A stretch of DNA of 64,000 nt, from positions 1 to 64,000 of the forward strand of contig NZ_QVNQ01000013.1 of the NCBI RefSeq assembly GCF_003432485.1, given 5' to 3'. The notes under the pieces were generated by a model. It did no database searches. It had not been told where the DNA came from and was given only the letters and a program-made list of their open reading frames with translations. Source of the stretch: Actinomadura spongiicola. Lineage in GTDB: Bacteria; Actinomycetota; Actinomycetes; Streptosporangiales; Streptosporangiaceae. Below are positions 37,701 through 45,517 of this stretch, one piece after another. The position numbers were made by a program, and so were the translations under genes. Position 1 is the first letter of the stretch. Each line of letters opens with the position of its first letter.

Positions 37701-37949
37701 ATGGCCGAGTTGATGGAGGGCGGTGACGAAAAGCTTGCGGAGATCGCCAGGGCACTGGTCGCGGACATCCGTAGAAACCTGTCTGTCGACTGGCTCTCAC
37801 GCGAGCCCGTGCGGGCCAAACTTCGCACCCGTATCCGCCGGGTCTTGGCCAGGTTTGATTACCCGCCCGAGGAGGAGCGCGAGGCCATCGACCTGGTCCT
37901 CAAGCAGATGGAGACCTTCGCGACCCAGTGGGCGCCGGGTGCGACATAG
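34734..37949 (+). CDS. hsdR: type I restriction endonuclease subunit HsdR
   Basis: A 1,071-residue motor and nuclease subunit. The N-terminal nuclease has D149 in FDIVLYVNG and E163-L-K165 in VIELKS. The translocase has Walker A G307-AGKS in HTQGAGKS, then VVITDRNDLDDQLY, DEAH in IVDEAHRSHYD, FIAFTGTPI, and the helicase C-terminal motif LMQALARVNRRFRGK. A helical C-terminal region for complex assembly completes a normal-length protein. All motifs appear intact, so the restriction complex should be active. It is coupled to hsdS by a 4-base overlap and is the last gene of the operon. Confidence 0.95.
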   Translation: MTGIDFGGKMTEATWESLAMAELAELAWESREGKSIAPGTEHRRDWDDLILHDELQSAIERLNPELPAMAVHEALRIATDPASTEPYPENKQAHAYLTAGIRLTYTDDFGAEQTPTVRLVDFSAPNANTYLAANQVTVRDAEGGHRRFDIVLYVNGLPLAVIELKSAADENATLKDAHAQLQTYVREFPIAFRYNVLCLVSDGITAKYGTVFTPYEHFAPWNVNEEGEPADTNAPDYDGLEAMSLALHGLFTRSRLLTLTRNFVNFTPTGKRIAKPHQYFAVTWAVREIVKASQASGQAGVVWHTQGAGKSEEMVQTSALVSRHPALNNPTIVVITDRNDLDDQLYDTFLDSQVLLGQEPLQVTTREELRTELKSRNVGGIIFTTLQKFSLSKAEKDAGISHPLLSERRNLLAIVDEAHRSHYDSLDGYARHLRDALPYATFIAFTGTPISKAEANTRAVFGEYIDIYDLKRAVDDGATVRVFHEPRVIDVTLPPDVDPATIDEQANALTEKMDDAERRRAMHYAATMNTIYGAPDRIATLADDLIAHWEKRRELVRPDIGGPGKAMVVCATREICVRVFDALAERRPEWASNEVDEGVMKIVFHGDRADPGHLRKHALRKSQQKVVQARAKNPDDPLELLIVHSMLLTGYDAPPIHTLYMDRPMQGANLMQALARVNRRFRGKQDGLLVGYAPLTDNLAKALREYTRRDQKEQILGADIERAITEVRNELATIKGLLAGSRWQELLTDTSHPAPRKRALRLTSNYLRDPQTPGNRVEPGAKPLSVRFKESAARLDRFYRVCAMSKEIAERCEDMADWRRDIAFFSEVRAWMVKLDAADREATGQPLTAEVQRYLKALAASVVDADKVTDLYEEAGIGRLDITRINDAQLRKLENSETPHLVTEALRRMIEQKMREVTRHNVVRHESFSERLEDLMRRYVLQQLTSAQVIAQLAVLARQVTEEARRGERFDPPLNQAELAFYDAVAHRNMAELMEGGDEKLAEIARALVADIRRNLSVDWLSREPVRAKLRTRIRRVLARFDYPPEEEREAIDLVLKQMETFATQWAPGAT

Positions 37950-38030
37950 CCGTAGGTGGCAGGAATCTTGTCGTAGCAGGCGGCCATGCCTCGTCCCCCC
38001 CAGCTTTGTTGATCAGTCACTCGAAGGCGT

Positions 38031-38050
38031 CCCCTCCCTGTAGAGAGGGG
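38031..38050 (+). terminator. possible terminator after hsdR
   Basis: CCCCTC (38031-38036) pairs with GAGGGG (38045-38050) across an 8-base loop, 82 bases after the hsdR stop. It is short and has no T-tract. The rest of 37950-38186 holds no gene. Confidence 0.25.
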
Positions 38051-38186
38051 CAGCGCGACTAACGGGTCGGCCGCTCCTGTTGCTGTCTTCCCGCGGTCGT
38101 CGGCTGGGCATAGCTGATGCAAGATCCGCTCGGCTGGTCGAGTGGGGAGACTCGGTTGGGACGTCGCGATCTAAGGAGTTCAAAGC

Positions 38187-38940
38187 ATGGTGAAAGGTGG
38201 CCTCGACGGACCGGTCCCGGCAGCGGCCGTACGTGGGCGGCGAGTCCTCGACCTGCTGGACAAGGCAATCGACATCCAGAGCCCACTGGTTAGCAAGAAC
38301 ATCGCGCGGGCCCGCCAGCGAAACCTAGCGGCGACACCGGCACAGGTAATTTGCAATTTGGAGCGGATGCACGTCAGCGCCTTGACCATGAAGGGTGCAG
38401 CAGTTGGAATAGCCGCAGCCGCGCCTGGCGTCGGCACGGGAGTCGCACGGACAATGCTGGCAGGTGAGGCTCTGTCATCACTTGAGCTAAGCGCCCTGTT
38501 CATGCTTTCGATCGCAGAAGTCCACGGAGTCCCAATCGACGAGATTGAGCGCCGCCGAACAATCGTGATGGGTATCATGCTCGGCGGAATCGGCCCCGCC
38601 ACCATTCCCAAGGTCGCAGAACGTACGGGACACACTGGGGACGTCAGCTCGTCGCCAAGATGCCGGTGGCGAGGCTGCGTCAGATCAATAGGATCCTGGG
38701 AGAGCACTTCGTCACAAAGTACGGAACGAAGCAGGGAATCTCGTTCTCGGTCGAGTGGCACCGTTCGGTTTCAGCGTTGTGATTGGTGGTGGCGCCAACG
38801 CTGCCATCGCCAGTCTGACAGTCATAGCCGGTCGTCGCGCGTTTGGCCCACCACCGACGTCGTGGCCATTGCTGACGCCGGAAACGCCCCCGGGCGAGGG
38901 GAACAGAGATACATCTAATGCCGACGGGAAGTCTCCCTGA
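38187..38940 (+). pseudogene. frameshifted EcsC-like membrane-associated protein
   Basis: One protein is readable in three successive frames. Frame one runs from the ATG at 38187 to about 38630 (MVKGGLDGPV...PKVAERTG). Frame two from about 38633 reads HWGRQLVAKMPVARLRQINR, then ILGEHFVTKYGTKQG. Frame three from about 38737 reads LVLGRVAPFGFSVVIGGGAN and ends near 38940. Each junction is explained by one missing base. The glycine/alanine-rich hydrophobic stretch (AAVGIAAAAPGVGTGVART) and the overall pattern resemble EcsC-like proteins; this family call is tentative. It is either a recent pseudogene or two assembly errors. Confidence 0.6.
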
Positions 38941-38980
38941 AGGCGGCCTCGTGCTGATTGAGGGGCGGACGGACCAGCTA

Positions 38981-39000
38981 GGTCCACTTCGTCGTGGACC
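38981..39000. terminator. perfect hairpin between convergent genes
   Basis: GGTCCAC (38981-38987) and GTGGACC (38994-39000) form a perfect 7-base stem with loop TTCGTC. It lies between the plus-strand pseudogene and the minus-strand REase-like gene, where a two-way terminator would be expected. Confidence 0.4.
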
Positions 39001-39073
39001 GGAGATGCCGCCTGCTGGCGATCATTCGACTGCGGGTTCACACGAGCCGCACCAGAGGCCCGGCGATCCCGGG

Positions 39074-40525
39074 CTACTTTCTGAACAGCCAGCGCCGCCA
39101 CTCTGGGCCTGCCGTCGCAGGGTTGGCTACGGAAGGCGGGGCGGTCTGCCCTAGCACGGCGGCCCGGATCGCCTCCCAGTCCGCTGTGGCCCACCAGTCG
39201 AACAGCTGTCGGCTGCTCAACACCACGACCCTTAGGGCTCGGACGAATTCCGGCCGGGTGAACACCTCGGCGGTCCGCTCATCGGGATGAAGCCTGTGCT
39301 GGTGGTTCACCACCAGCACACCCGGCCCGTTGATCGGCTCGGCCGGGCGAAGCTCGGGCCACGTCGACAGGTGGCGTTCCAGGGAGTCCGCGAACTTCTC
39401 GCTCGCGCTCCCTGAGGCGGCCTTGACCTCGATCATCCGTCGTTCTGTCCCGTACGTCACCAGCAGGTCAGCCGATGCCGTCCTGCCCAGCTCCTCGTCG
39501 AGGTCGGTCACGTTAAACCCCGCCGCACGCAGCACGTTGGCGGTGGCCTTCTCCAACGTGGCTCCCGTTCCGTACAGCAGCCCGTACCGGATTGGTTCGG
39601 CTTCGGCTGTCGCCGCGTCCAACTCGCCCTGGAGCCTCGCGAGGTCGGCGGCATACCGGGCCTTCAGCTCATCGAGCGCAGAACGCGCCTGCGACTCAGC
39701 CGTGGTCTGCAGACTCGGATCGGTAAGCCGCGGGGACCGGACCCGCCGAAGCGCCCCCGGGACGTATTCGGGAAGCGCCTGCGAGACGAGCCACGCCAGG
39801 ACCGTATCCGGGTCCGTCCCATAAGGGACGACGTAGACCCGCTGGTCCTCCTCCGGTGACACCCACACCGCCACCACCGGCACGCCCAGCCCATCGATCA
39901 AGATCGGCACCAGCGTGCCCTCGGGTTCGTGCGTGACGGCGGGGCCACCGGCTCCTGGCTGCAGTGTCGCGCCGGCCAATCGGAGCCCCCACCACCCTTC
40001 GGGGGGCTTGGACAACAGCCGCTTTCCGAGATCACGTTCCGCCTCAGGAAGGTCGGCGACGAGGCGTGGTTCACTGCCGATGGGCAGCTTGGTGCTCGTG
40101 ATGCTGGTTTCGATGCCGCTGACGTGGATCGACTGGTTGAGGCCGGGACCGTGTCCCCGTACGGTCGGGCGGCCGAGCGAATCGGTCGGCACGCCGATCG
40201 TGGCGACGATCACGGCGACCTCGCCGCGCTGGCGGGCTCCCTCAAGTAAGCGATTCTGCTCGTCGGCTCCGCGTCTGTGAAGGATGCTCGGGTCGAACGC
40301 CGCCGCGCAGTCGCTGGTCTCGCGCCCTAGCCAGCGCGGTTCAAGATCGTGCTTTGCCCAGTCGACCTCTGGACTGGCAAAGGTCAGGGGCTCTGGTGGG
40401 CTCGCCCTCGGTGGCGTGGACGGGGGGTGGGGATTGCCGAGGAAATCCCCTCCTGAGGGCCCGGCGGGGAACCTCTCGGAGGGCGCGACGGCCCCCACGT
40501 GGACGGGCACAAGCGTAGAGGCCAC
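39074..40525 (-). CDS. restriction-endonuclease-like protein of unknown system
   Basis: Up to 483 residues. The C-terminal 170 residues carry a REase-fold pattern: LEKATANVLRAAGFNVTDLD (entry helix and strand), D353 in ADLLVTYG, E366-V-K368 in RMIEVKAAS, then helices and a strand (GVLVVNHQHRL). The middle has a coiled coil (ESQARSALDELKARYAADLA). The first 45 residues after the GTG at 40525 are proline-rich low complexity and may not be translated; no better start is visible. Mrr-like and other stand-alone restriction nucleases use this core. It stands alone between two scars, so its partner, if any, is unknown. Confidence 0.65.
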   Translation of the reverse strand: MASTLVPVHVGAVAPSERFPAGPSGGDFLGNPHPPSTPPRASPPEPLTFASPEVDWAKHDLEPRWLGRETSDCAAAFDPSILHRRGADEQNRLLEGARQRGEVAVIVATIGVPTDSLGRPTVRGHGPGLNQSIHVSGIETSITSTKLPIGSEPRLVADLPEAERDLGKRLLSKPPEGWWGLRLAGATLQPGAGGPAVTHEPEGTLVPILIDGLGVPVVAVWVSPEEDQRVYVVPYGTDPDTVLAWLVSQALPEYVPGALRRVRSPRLTDPSLQTTAESQARSALDELKARYAADLARLQGELDAATAEAEPIRYGLLYGTGATLEKATANVLRAAGFNVTDLDEELGRTASADLLVTYGTERRMIEVKAASGSASEKFADSLERHLSTWPELRPAEPINGPGVLVVNHQHRLHPDERTAEVFTRPEFVRALRVVVLSSRQLFDWWATADWEAIRAAVLGQTAPPSVANPATAGPEWRRWLFRK

Positions 40526-40604
40526 GTGAACACGATATCGGCGTACAGGCCCTCAACCAGACTATTGAGGAACCGGCCCGCACACTGCCGGTATTGTGCT
40601 CGAC

Positions 40605-40757
40605 CCGGCCGCGGGTCTCCGCGATGCGATAGGGGTCGGTGCCGGTATCGATGATCGCCCGGTTGTAGGTGAGGCGGTCGATAGTCGGGGCGCAGAGCGG
40701 GGGATCGGTGAACGTCTTGGTCCAGCCCCCATAACTGTTCAGGGTCTCCGCCACCTT
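40605..40757 (-). mobile_element. IS21-family IstB C-terminal remnant
   Basis: The minus strand encodes GGWTKTFTDPPLCAPTIDRL followed by TYNRAIIDTGTDPYRIAETR, the end of the IstB helper ATPase of IS21-like elements. No IstA, no IstB ATPase core and no terminal repeats remain. Another IS scar, it marks the right border of the defence island. The rest of 40526-40951 contains nothing I recognise. Confidence 0.65.
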
Positions 40758-40951
40758 CCACGATCAGATGCGGATCGCGTGGCGTGGCGCAGGTGGCGGC
40801 ATTGCTTCTTCCGATTCGGGGCCTTGCAGTCCCAGCGTGCTGTGGCGAGAGAAACGAGGCAACGCAAGGAAGACGAAGCACGGCCCTGAGGTGTTGACCG
40901 AGGGCGTTTGGCGGGTGAAGGTCGGGTTGCCCGATCGAAAGGTGGAATCCT

Positions 40952-41218
40952 GTGGAACACCCGAGCGACGACGACCCGATCATGTTGTCCTACTACTGCG
41001 GGCCGGAGTCGGAAACCGCGGAGACCTGCCCTGCCGTCCATCAGATCACCAACCGAGGCACGTGGTTGTGGCAGGGCGAGCTGCGTGACGACCCGCATGT
41101 CCGGTCCCAGCTCCGCAAGCCCTCACCGACCGAGGCAGGGGTGGAGGTAGGCGACGATCTTGTGGATATGTTCGTCCGCGCCTACGCGAAGGAGAAGTAT
41201 GGAGTCGATCTCGGCTGA
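40952..41218 (+). CDS. small protein upstream of DUF6879 gene
   Basis: An 88-residue acidic protein from a GTG start (MEHPSDDDPIM). No domain was recognised; it has two cysteines near the N-terminus (YYCGPESETAETC) and an amphipathic C-terminal helix (DLVDMFVRAYAKEKYG). Its 3' end overlaps the next gene by 20 bases in another frame, and a GGAG motif inside it serves that gene, so translational coupling is likely. Function unknown. Confidence 0.55.
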   Translation: MEHPSDDDPIMLSYYCGPESETAETCPAVHQITNRGTWLWQGELRDDPHVRSQLRKPSPTEAGVEVGDDLVDMFVRAYAKEKYGVDLG

Positions 41219-41705
41219 GCGGCGCAACGAGCTTGTCGCGGGCGCGACCGCGAGCAGGTGGAAGCTGGAGCTGCGTGATCGGTACGGCATCGACATCGGC
41301 CGGCGTGCCGCTGATCCGGAGGCGGCGGAGGCGGTGCGGGAGAAGGCGGTGGAGACGACTGCGGCGCGGGCTGCCGCGGGGGTCGTGATGCGCCGGATCA
41401 AGGCGATCTCCGAGCCGGTATCAGAGTACATGCGCGGGGCCTATGAGTTCTCCTCCCAGCTGGTCGAGGCCGGGGAGGACATCCGCTGGCTGCCCCGTCG
41501 CCTGGCGTCCTGCCTGTTCCTGCCGGGCAACGACATGTTCGTCATCGATGGGGTGTTCGTCATGTTCAACCTGCACGATGGCGACGACGGCCCGGCCGGG
41601 CAGCAATGGGACGACGACCCGGCGCTGGTAGCACGGTGCCGGGAGGCATTCGAAGCGGCGTGGGCGGTCGCTGTGCCGCACAAGGACTACACGCCGCCGG
41701 CCTGA
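41199..41705 (+). CDS. DUF6879-family protein
   Basis: A 168-residue protein. The C-terminal half matches the DUF6879 pattern: RIKAISEPVSEYMRGAYEF, NVEAGEDIRYLP-like QLVEAGEDIRWLPRRLA, then DMFVIDGVFVMFNLHD and WDDDPALVARCREAFEAAW with VAVPHKDY. DUF6879 genes in actinomycetes usually sit beside a DUF5753 (Scr1-type) HTH gene, exactly as here, 11 bases downstream. The biochemical role is unknown; a toxin-antitoxin-like or signalling pair has been suggested for this type of arrangement. The ATG at 41199 is preceded by AAGGAG at 4 bases. Confidence 0.7.
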   Translation: MESISAERRNELVAGATASRWKLELRDRYGIDIGRRAADPEAAEAVREKAVETTAARAAAGVVMRRIKAISEPVSEYMRGAYEFSSQLVEAGEDIRWLPRRLASCLFLPGNDMFVIDGVFVMFNLHDGDDGPAGQQWDDDPALVARCREAFEAAWAVAVPHKDYTPPA

Positions 41706-41716
41706 ACCCGTCTCAG

Positions 41717-42562
41717 ATGACCGACCCGAAGGCTGCCGCCCGTGAAGCGCTCGGCATCCGGCTCCGTGACCTGCGCCTGGACGCCAGACTGAACGGGCGG
41801 CAGCTCGCCGCCGCCACCGGCTTCAGCCCGCAGAAGATCTCCCGGATTGAGAACGGCCTGCAGAACATCAGGGAGCCCGACATCTGGACGTGGGCGCAGG
41901 CGTGCGATGCGCCGGAGCAGATCCCTGAGCTGATCGCCGCCCGGCGGGAGGTCAGCCGGATGTTCCGCGAGCACAAGCGGGAGATGAAGGCCGGGTTGGT
42001 CCATATCCAGTCGCAGCGCACCGATGAGCATGCGGCGACGGCGCTGATGCGCGTCTATGAGTCCACGGCGATCCCCGGCATCCTGCAGACCGAGGACTTC
42101 GCGGCGGCGGCGATGCTGACGTCGGCGCGGATGCACGGCCGCCCGGTCGAGGAGGCCCGTTCGGCGGCGCGGGCGAAGATGGCCCGGCAAGCGCTCCTGA
42201 CGGCACCGACAGGGCGCAACACCTTCCACTTTGTGATCGAGGCCGGCGTACTGGACATCGGACATGGCGGCCCTGAGGTGATGGCTGCACAGTTCGATTT
42301 CCTCATCGAAGTCACGCGGATGCCGCATGTGGCGTTCGGGATCATCCCTCCTCGCGCAGACCGGACCGTGCTGTCCAAGGAGGGCTTCTACATGTTCGAT
42401 GAGAGCGTCGTCCGGTCGGACTGCTGGACGGTGGCGATGGAGACGCGGCGCAAGGATCAGATCGCCTACTACTTGAAGGTGTTCGACAGCCTGCGTCGTA
42501 TGGCCGTCTACGGGGACCCGGCACGGACGCTGATCGAGATCGCACACGGACGGCTTCTCTGA
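41717..42562 (+). CDS. XRE helix-turn-helix regulator with DUF5753 (Scr1-type) domain
   Basis: A 281-residue regulator. Residues about 10-70 are the HTH (LGIRLRDLRLDARLNGRQLA, then ATGFSPQKISRIENG). The remainder is the DUF5753 domain: YESTAIPGILQTEDFAAAAM, RQALLTAPTGRNTFHFVIEA, QFDFLIEVTRMPHVAFGIIP, then a C-terminal LKVFDSLRRMAVYG. This is a full-length member of a family abundant in Streptomyces and relatives that pairs with small partner genes. Its position directly upstream of the lanthipeptide genes makes it a possible pathway regulator; the palindrome at 44073-44086 is a candidate target. Confidence 0.85.
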   Translation: MTDPKAAAREALGIRLRDLRLDARLNGRQLAAATGFSPQKISRIENGLQNIREPDIWTWAQACDAPEQIPELIAARREVSRMFREHKREMKAGLVHIQSQRTDEHAATALMRVYESTAIPGILQTEDFAAAAMLTSARMHGRPVEEARSAARAKMARQALLTAPTGRNTFHFVIEAGVLDIGHGGPEVMAAQFDFLIEVTRMPHVAFGIIPPRADRTVLSKEGFYMFDESVVRSDCWTVAMETRRKDQIAYYLKVFDSLRRMAVYGDPARTLIEIAHGRLL

Positions 42563-42669
42563 GTTCGTGGAATCTGGTGGAACATCCTCGACCTGCGGGC
42601 CGCGGCGGATGAATGCTCGTTGTCAGAACAGATCCGAAACGCGGTTCAACACAACGAGGAAGGGGTCTC

Positions 42670-43722
42670 GTGGACTTCGCCTCCCGCCGCCTGCTCGCTT
42701 GTGCTGCTGCCTTTGGCGTCGCCGGTCCTGTCGCCTCCGCCACCTTTCAAGTGTTGAGCGAACGCGCTGACCGGCGCCGATTCCCTCCACCCGGCCGGAT
42801 CGTCGAGGTGAACGGCCGACGGGTACACGTGTGGACCGAGGGCGAGGGCTCACCCACGGTCGTGATCGTGCCCGGCATGAGCAGTCCGGGAATCCACTGG
42901 GTCCACGTGCAGCGCGCTCTTGTCCCCGATCATCACGTGGTCCTGTACGACCGGGCCGGGGTCGGCTGGAGCCAAGCGGCGCCGTGGTGGGAGTGGCGGT
43001 CCCCGTCGCGGATCGCCGACGAGCTGCACGACACTCTCACCACCGCTGGCGAAGGCGGCCCGTTCTTGTTCGTCGGGCACTCGCTGGGCGGTGAGGTGGT
43101 CCGCCTTTACGCCAACCGGCATCCGGATCAGGTCGCCGGGATGGTGTTGGTGGACGCCCCTAGCGAGAACAACGACTGGCTAGTCGAAGAGTTCGGTTGG
43201 TGGCGGTACGGGCCGGTGCGCTGGTGGAAGGACGTGGCCAGGAGGCTGCTGACACCGCGCGGGCTGGTGCGGCTGCGGACCAGGAGCGGCGTGGACACTT
43301 CCTTGCACGATAAGGCCCGGCGGAAGGTCCCACCGGACCTGGTGGAAACCGAGATGTTCACCGCGCTGACGAGCGGCATGCGGCGCGCCGATGTGATGGA
43401 ACGCGTTGTCCTAAGTACGGAGGTCCTGCGGCGTGAACGGCGCCACTTCGGCGGCATGCCGCTGGTGGTGATCTCCGCGAGCGCCTCACCTAGCTCCGAC
43501 AGCTACGCCTGCAACCCCTGCTGGGACGCGACCGTCAGCGAATTCGCTCGTCGTCGGGCGCAGGTGTGGGCGCGGATTCAGGCTGATCTGGCGAGCCTGT
43601 CGTATAGCTCCAAGCTCATCGTCGCCGAGCGCGCCGGTCACAACGTGCAGTGGGACGAACCCGAACTGATCGTCGATGCGGTCACTGACATGTGCGCCGC
43701 ACTGGCCGCCGACCAGGAGTGA
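42670..43722 (+). CDS. alpha/beta hydrolase
   Basis: About 350 residues from a GTG preceded by GAGGAAGGGG. The N-terminal hydrophobic stretch (RRLLACAAAFGVAGPVASA) suggests a signal peptide or membrane anchor. The hydrolase core shows VVIVPGMSSPGIHW (oxyanion region), DRAGVGWS, the nucleophile elbow GHSLGGE, D in VLVDAPSENN, and the late histidine in ERAGHNVQWDEP, so the catalytic triad appears complete. The substrate is unknown. It is 4 bases from the following small gene and belongs to the lanthipeptide neighbourhood; a role in maturation or immunity is only a guess. Confidence 0.8.
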   Translation: MDFASRRLLACAAAFGVAGPVASATFQVLSERADRRRFPPPGRIVEVNGRRVHVWTEGEGSPTVVIVPGMSSPGIHWVHVQRALVPDHHVVLYDRAGVGWSQAAPWWEWRSPSRIADELHDTLTTAGEGGPFLFVGHSLGGEVVRLYANRHPDQVAGMVLVDAPSENNDWLVEEFGWWRYGPVRWWKDVARRLLTPRGLVRLRTRSGVDTSLHDKARRKVPPDLVETEMFTALTSGMRRADVMERVVLSTEVLRRERRHFGGMPLVVISASASPSSDSYACNPCWDATVSEFARRRAQVWARIQADLASLSYSSKLIVAERAGHNVQWDEPELIVDAVTDMCAALAADQE

Positions 43723-43725
43723 CCG

Positions 43726-44016
43726 ATGGGCATTGACACCCCGCGCCGCACGGACCAGATCGAGGTCGCCGGGCGTACCCGCCTGCGCGCCATCCACAAC
43801 GCGCTGCGAGCGCACGGCATCAGCTCCGAGTTGGCAGGCGACGTGCTCACCATCGAAGGAGACCGGCCGGTGACGTTGCGCTGTGGTCCCCGCGCCGACG
43901 ACGGTGACCGAGTGTGGCTGTACGAACCGGTCGCGCCGGCCGACGCGGAGCATCTGCATGAGGCAATCACGTGGGTGAAGGAACGCACGGCAGCCGGTGC
44001 CGGGGGTTGCTGGTAG
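43726..44016 (+). CDS. small conserved-looking protein of the lanthipeptide neighbourhood
   Basis: A 96-residue protein with a mixed alpha/beta pattern: a helix (TRLRAIHNALRAHGIS), strands (DVLTIEGDRPVTLRCG, DRVWLYEPV), then a helix (AEHLHEAITWVKER) and a Gly/Cys/Trp end. It resembles no family I can name. The ATG is 4 bases after the hydrolase stop, so the two are co-transcribed. Confidence 0.6.
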   Translation: MGIDTPRRTDQIEVAGRTRLRAIHNALRAHGISSELAGDVLTIEGDRPVTLRCGPRADDGDRVWLYEPVAPADAEHLHEAITWVKERTAAGAGGCW

Positions 44017-44072
44017 ATGTTCGCCCACGTCATAGCCCGACACTCCGGGGATGCCTGTAGACCGATTACCGA

Positions 44073-44086
44073 GGTGAAGCTTCACC
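44073..44086. promoter_or_regulatory. perfect palindrome upstream of the lanthipeptide methyltransferase gene
   Basis: GGTGAAGCTTCACC is a perfect 14-base palindrome. Outer bases CCGAG (44069-44073) and CTCGG nearly extend it, broken by two extra C residues on the right. It lies 120 bases before the GTG at 44208 in a gap that holds no good gene. It is a candidate operator for the DUF5753 regulator or another regulator. Confidence 0.4.
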
Positions 44087-44207
44087 CCTCGGACAGGCTT
44101 TGGTGGATGGGGCGAGATCCGGCAGCGCTCCAGGCAGCCGTCGGGCATGGACCGTCCGCAAACGAGATCGACTCAGACAGAATCCGGGCAGCAGATGGGA
44201 AGGGTTC

Positions 44208-45503
44208 GTGACCGAGCCTAGCGACAGTAACGAGACCGGCGGGGCCGACGGCGACCAGGTCGCCTCCTGGCGCGAGGGGGCCGTGGATCAACTCATCGGC
44301 AACGGGACGATCGTCTCGGACGCCGTCGCCGACGCGATGCGCACGGTGCCTCGTCACCTGTTCATCCCTGAGGTGTCGCCGGAGGAGGCTTACGAGCCGT
44401 TCCGGGCGGTCGTCATCAAGCGGGATGAGGAGGGCAACGCCCTGAGCTCGGTCTCCGACATGCACGTCCAGGCGTTCATGCTGGAGCAGGCCGCGATCAT
44501 GCCGGGCATGAACGTGCTGGAGATCGGAAGTGGCGGATACAACGCGGCGCTGCTCGCTGAACTCGTCGGCCCGTCCGGCACGGTCACCACGGTCGACATC
44601 GACCCGGAAGTGACCGACCGGGCCAGCCGGATGCTCGATAAGGCCGGGTATTCATGGGTGAACGTCATTCTCGGCGACGCCGAGGAAGGCGTGCCCGCCT
44701 ACGCGCCCTACGACCGGATCCTGGTCACGATGGGGGCGTGGGACATCCCTCCCGCCTGGTCGGCGCAGTTGGCCGAGGGGGGCCGCCTCAGCACCGCCCT
44801 GCGCATCCGGGGCCTGCACAGGGTCATCACCTTCGAGCACGCCGACGGCCACCTGGTCAGCACGGCCTCCAAGATGTTCGGGTTCGTGGCCGTGCAGGGG
44901 GCGGGCGCTCACCAGGCCATGCTGCTGGTGATGCGCGACGGCGAGGTCACCCTTCGGTTCGACGACGGGACCGACCTTGACCCCAGCCTCTTTGCGGGTG
45001 TGTTCGAGACCCCGCGAGTCGAGGTCTGGAGCGGCGCTTTCATCGGTCTCGGCGAGTTTCTGGACACCGTGCAGATATGGCTGGCCACCGCTTTCCCCGG
45101 TTTCTGCATGGTGCTGGTGGATCAGGACCGCGACACCGGCGTGGTCGCACCGCGCAACGCCTCGGCGGCGATGGCCGTGGTCGACGACGCCGGGAACCTG
45201 GCCTACTTGACCACCCGGCCGGCGACCGAAGACGGCCACAAGGCGCTGGAGTACGGCGTGCACGCCTACGGTCCCGATGCCGCCCGGCTCGCCGAGTCGG
45301 TGGCCGAGCAGTTGCGGGTCTGGAGCAGGGAGCACCGTAGGGGCCCTGGCCCGCAGTACCGGATCTACCCGGCTGGCACGCCCGATGACCTGCTGCCCTG
45401 CGGGCGCGTCGTCGACAAGGTGCATAGCCGGGTCTTGATCTCCTGGCCGCAGGCGGCGACTACCGCGGTCGGCCAGGGGTGTTCCGCAACCCCCGTTAAG
45501 TGA
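44208..45503 (+). CDS. FxLD-system methyltransferase (PIMT-like, LanS type)
   Basis: A 431-residue protein related to protein-L-isoaspartate O-methyltransferase. Family marks: VPRHLFIPEV, the SAM-binding NVLEIGSGGYNAALLAEL followed by GTVTTVDID, and YDRILVTMGAWDIPPAW. The C-terminal 200 residues are typical of the FxLD system methyltransferases that accompany FxLD lanthipeptides. In characterised relatives (OlvS_A) the enzyme methylates an aspartate of the modified peptide, leading through a succinimide to isoaspartate. The precursor here offers several Asp residues. The GTG at 44208 (VTEPSDSNE) has GGAAGGG upstream. Its stop is 14 bases before the precursor start. Confidence 0.88.
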   Translation: MTEPSDSNETGGADGDQVASWREGAVDQLIGNGTIVSDAVADAMRTVPRHLFIPEVSPEEAYEPFRAVVIKRDEEGNALSSVSDMHVQAFMLEQAAIMPGMNVLEIGSGGYNAALLAELVGPSGTVTTVDIDPEVTDRASRMLDKAGYSWVNVILGDAEEGVPAYAPYDRILVTMGAWDIPPAWSAQLAEGGRLSTALRIRGLHRVITFEHADGHLVSTASKMFGFVAVQGAGAHQAMLLVMRDGEVTLRFDDGTDLDPSLFAGVFETPRVEVWSGAFIGLGEFLDTVQIWLATAFPGFCMVLVDQDRDTGVVAPRNASAAMAVVDDAGNLAYLTTRPATEDGHKALEYGVHAYGPDAARLAESVAEQLRVWSREHRRGPGPQYRIYPAGTPDDLLPCGRVVDKVHSRVLISWPQAATTAVGQGCSATPVK

Positions 45504-45517
45504 GGAGAGTGGTCAGC

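Noticed and set aside
37950..38000. Minus-strand peptide GMAACYDKIPATYG resembling the end of an IS5-type transposase.
   Set aside because: The match is only about 14 residues long with no further transposase sequence or terminal repeats, so it is too weak to annotate as a mobile element.
44017..44207. A 64-codon open frame following the 96-residue protein.
   Set aside because: It contains the palindrome at 44073-44086, has no ribosome site and looks like the leader region of the methyltransferase gene.
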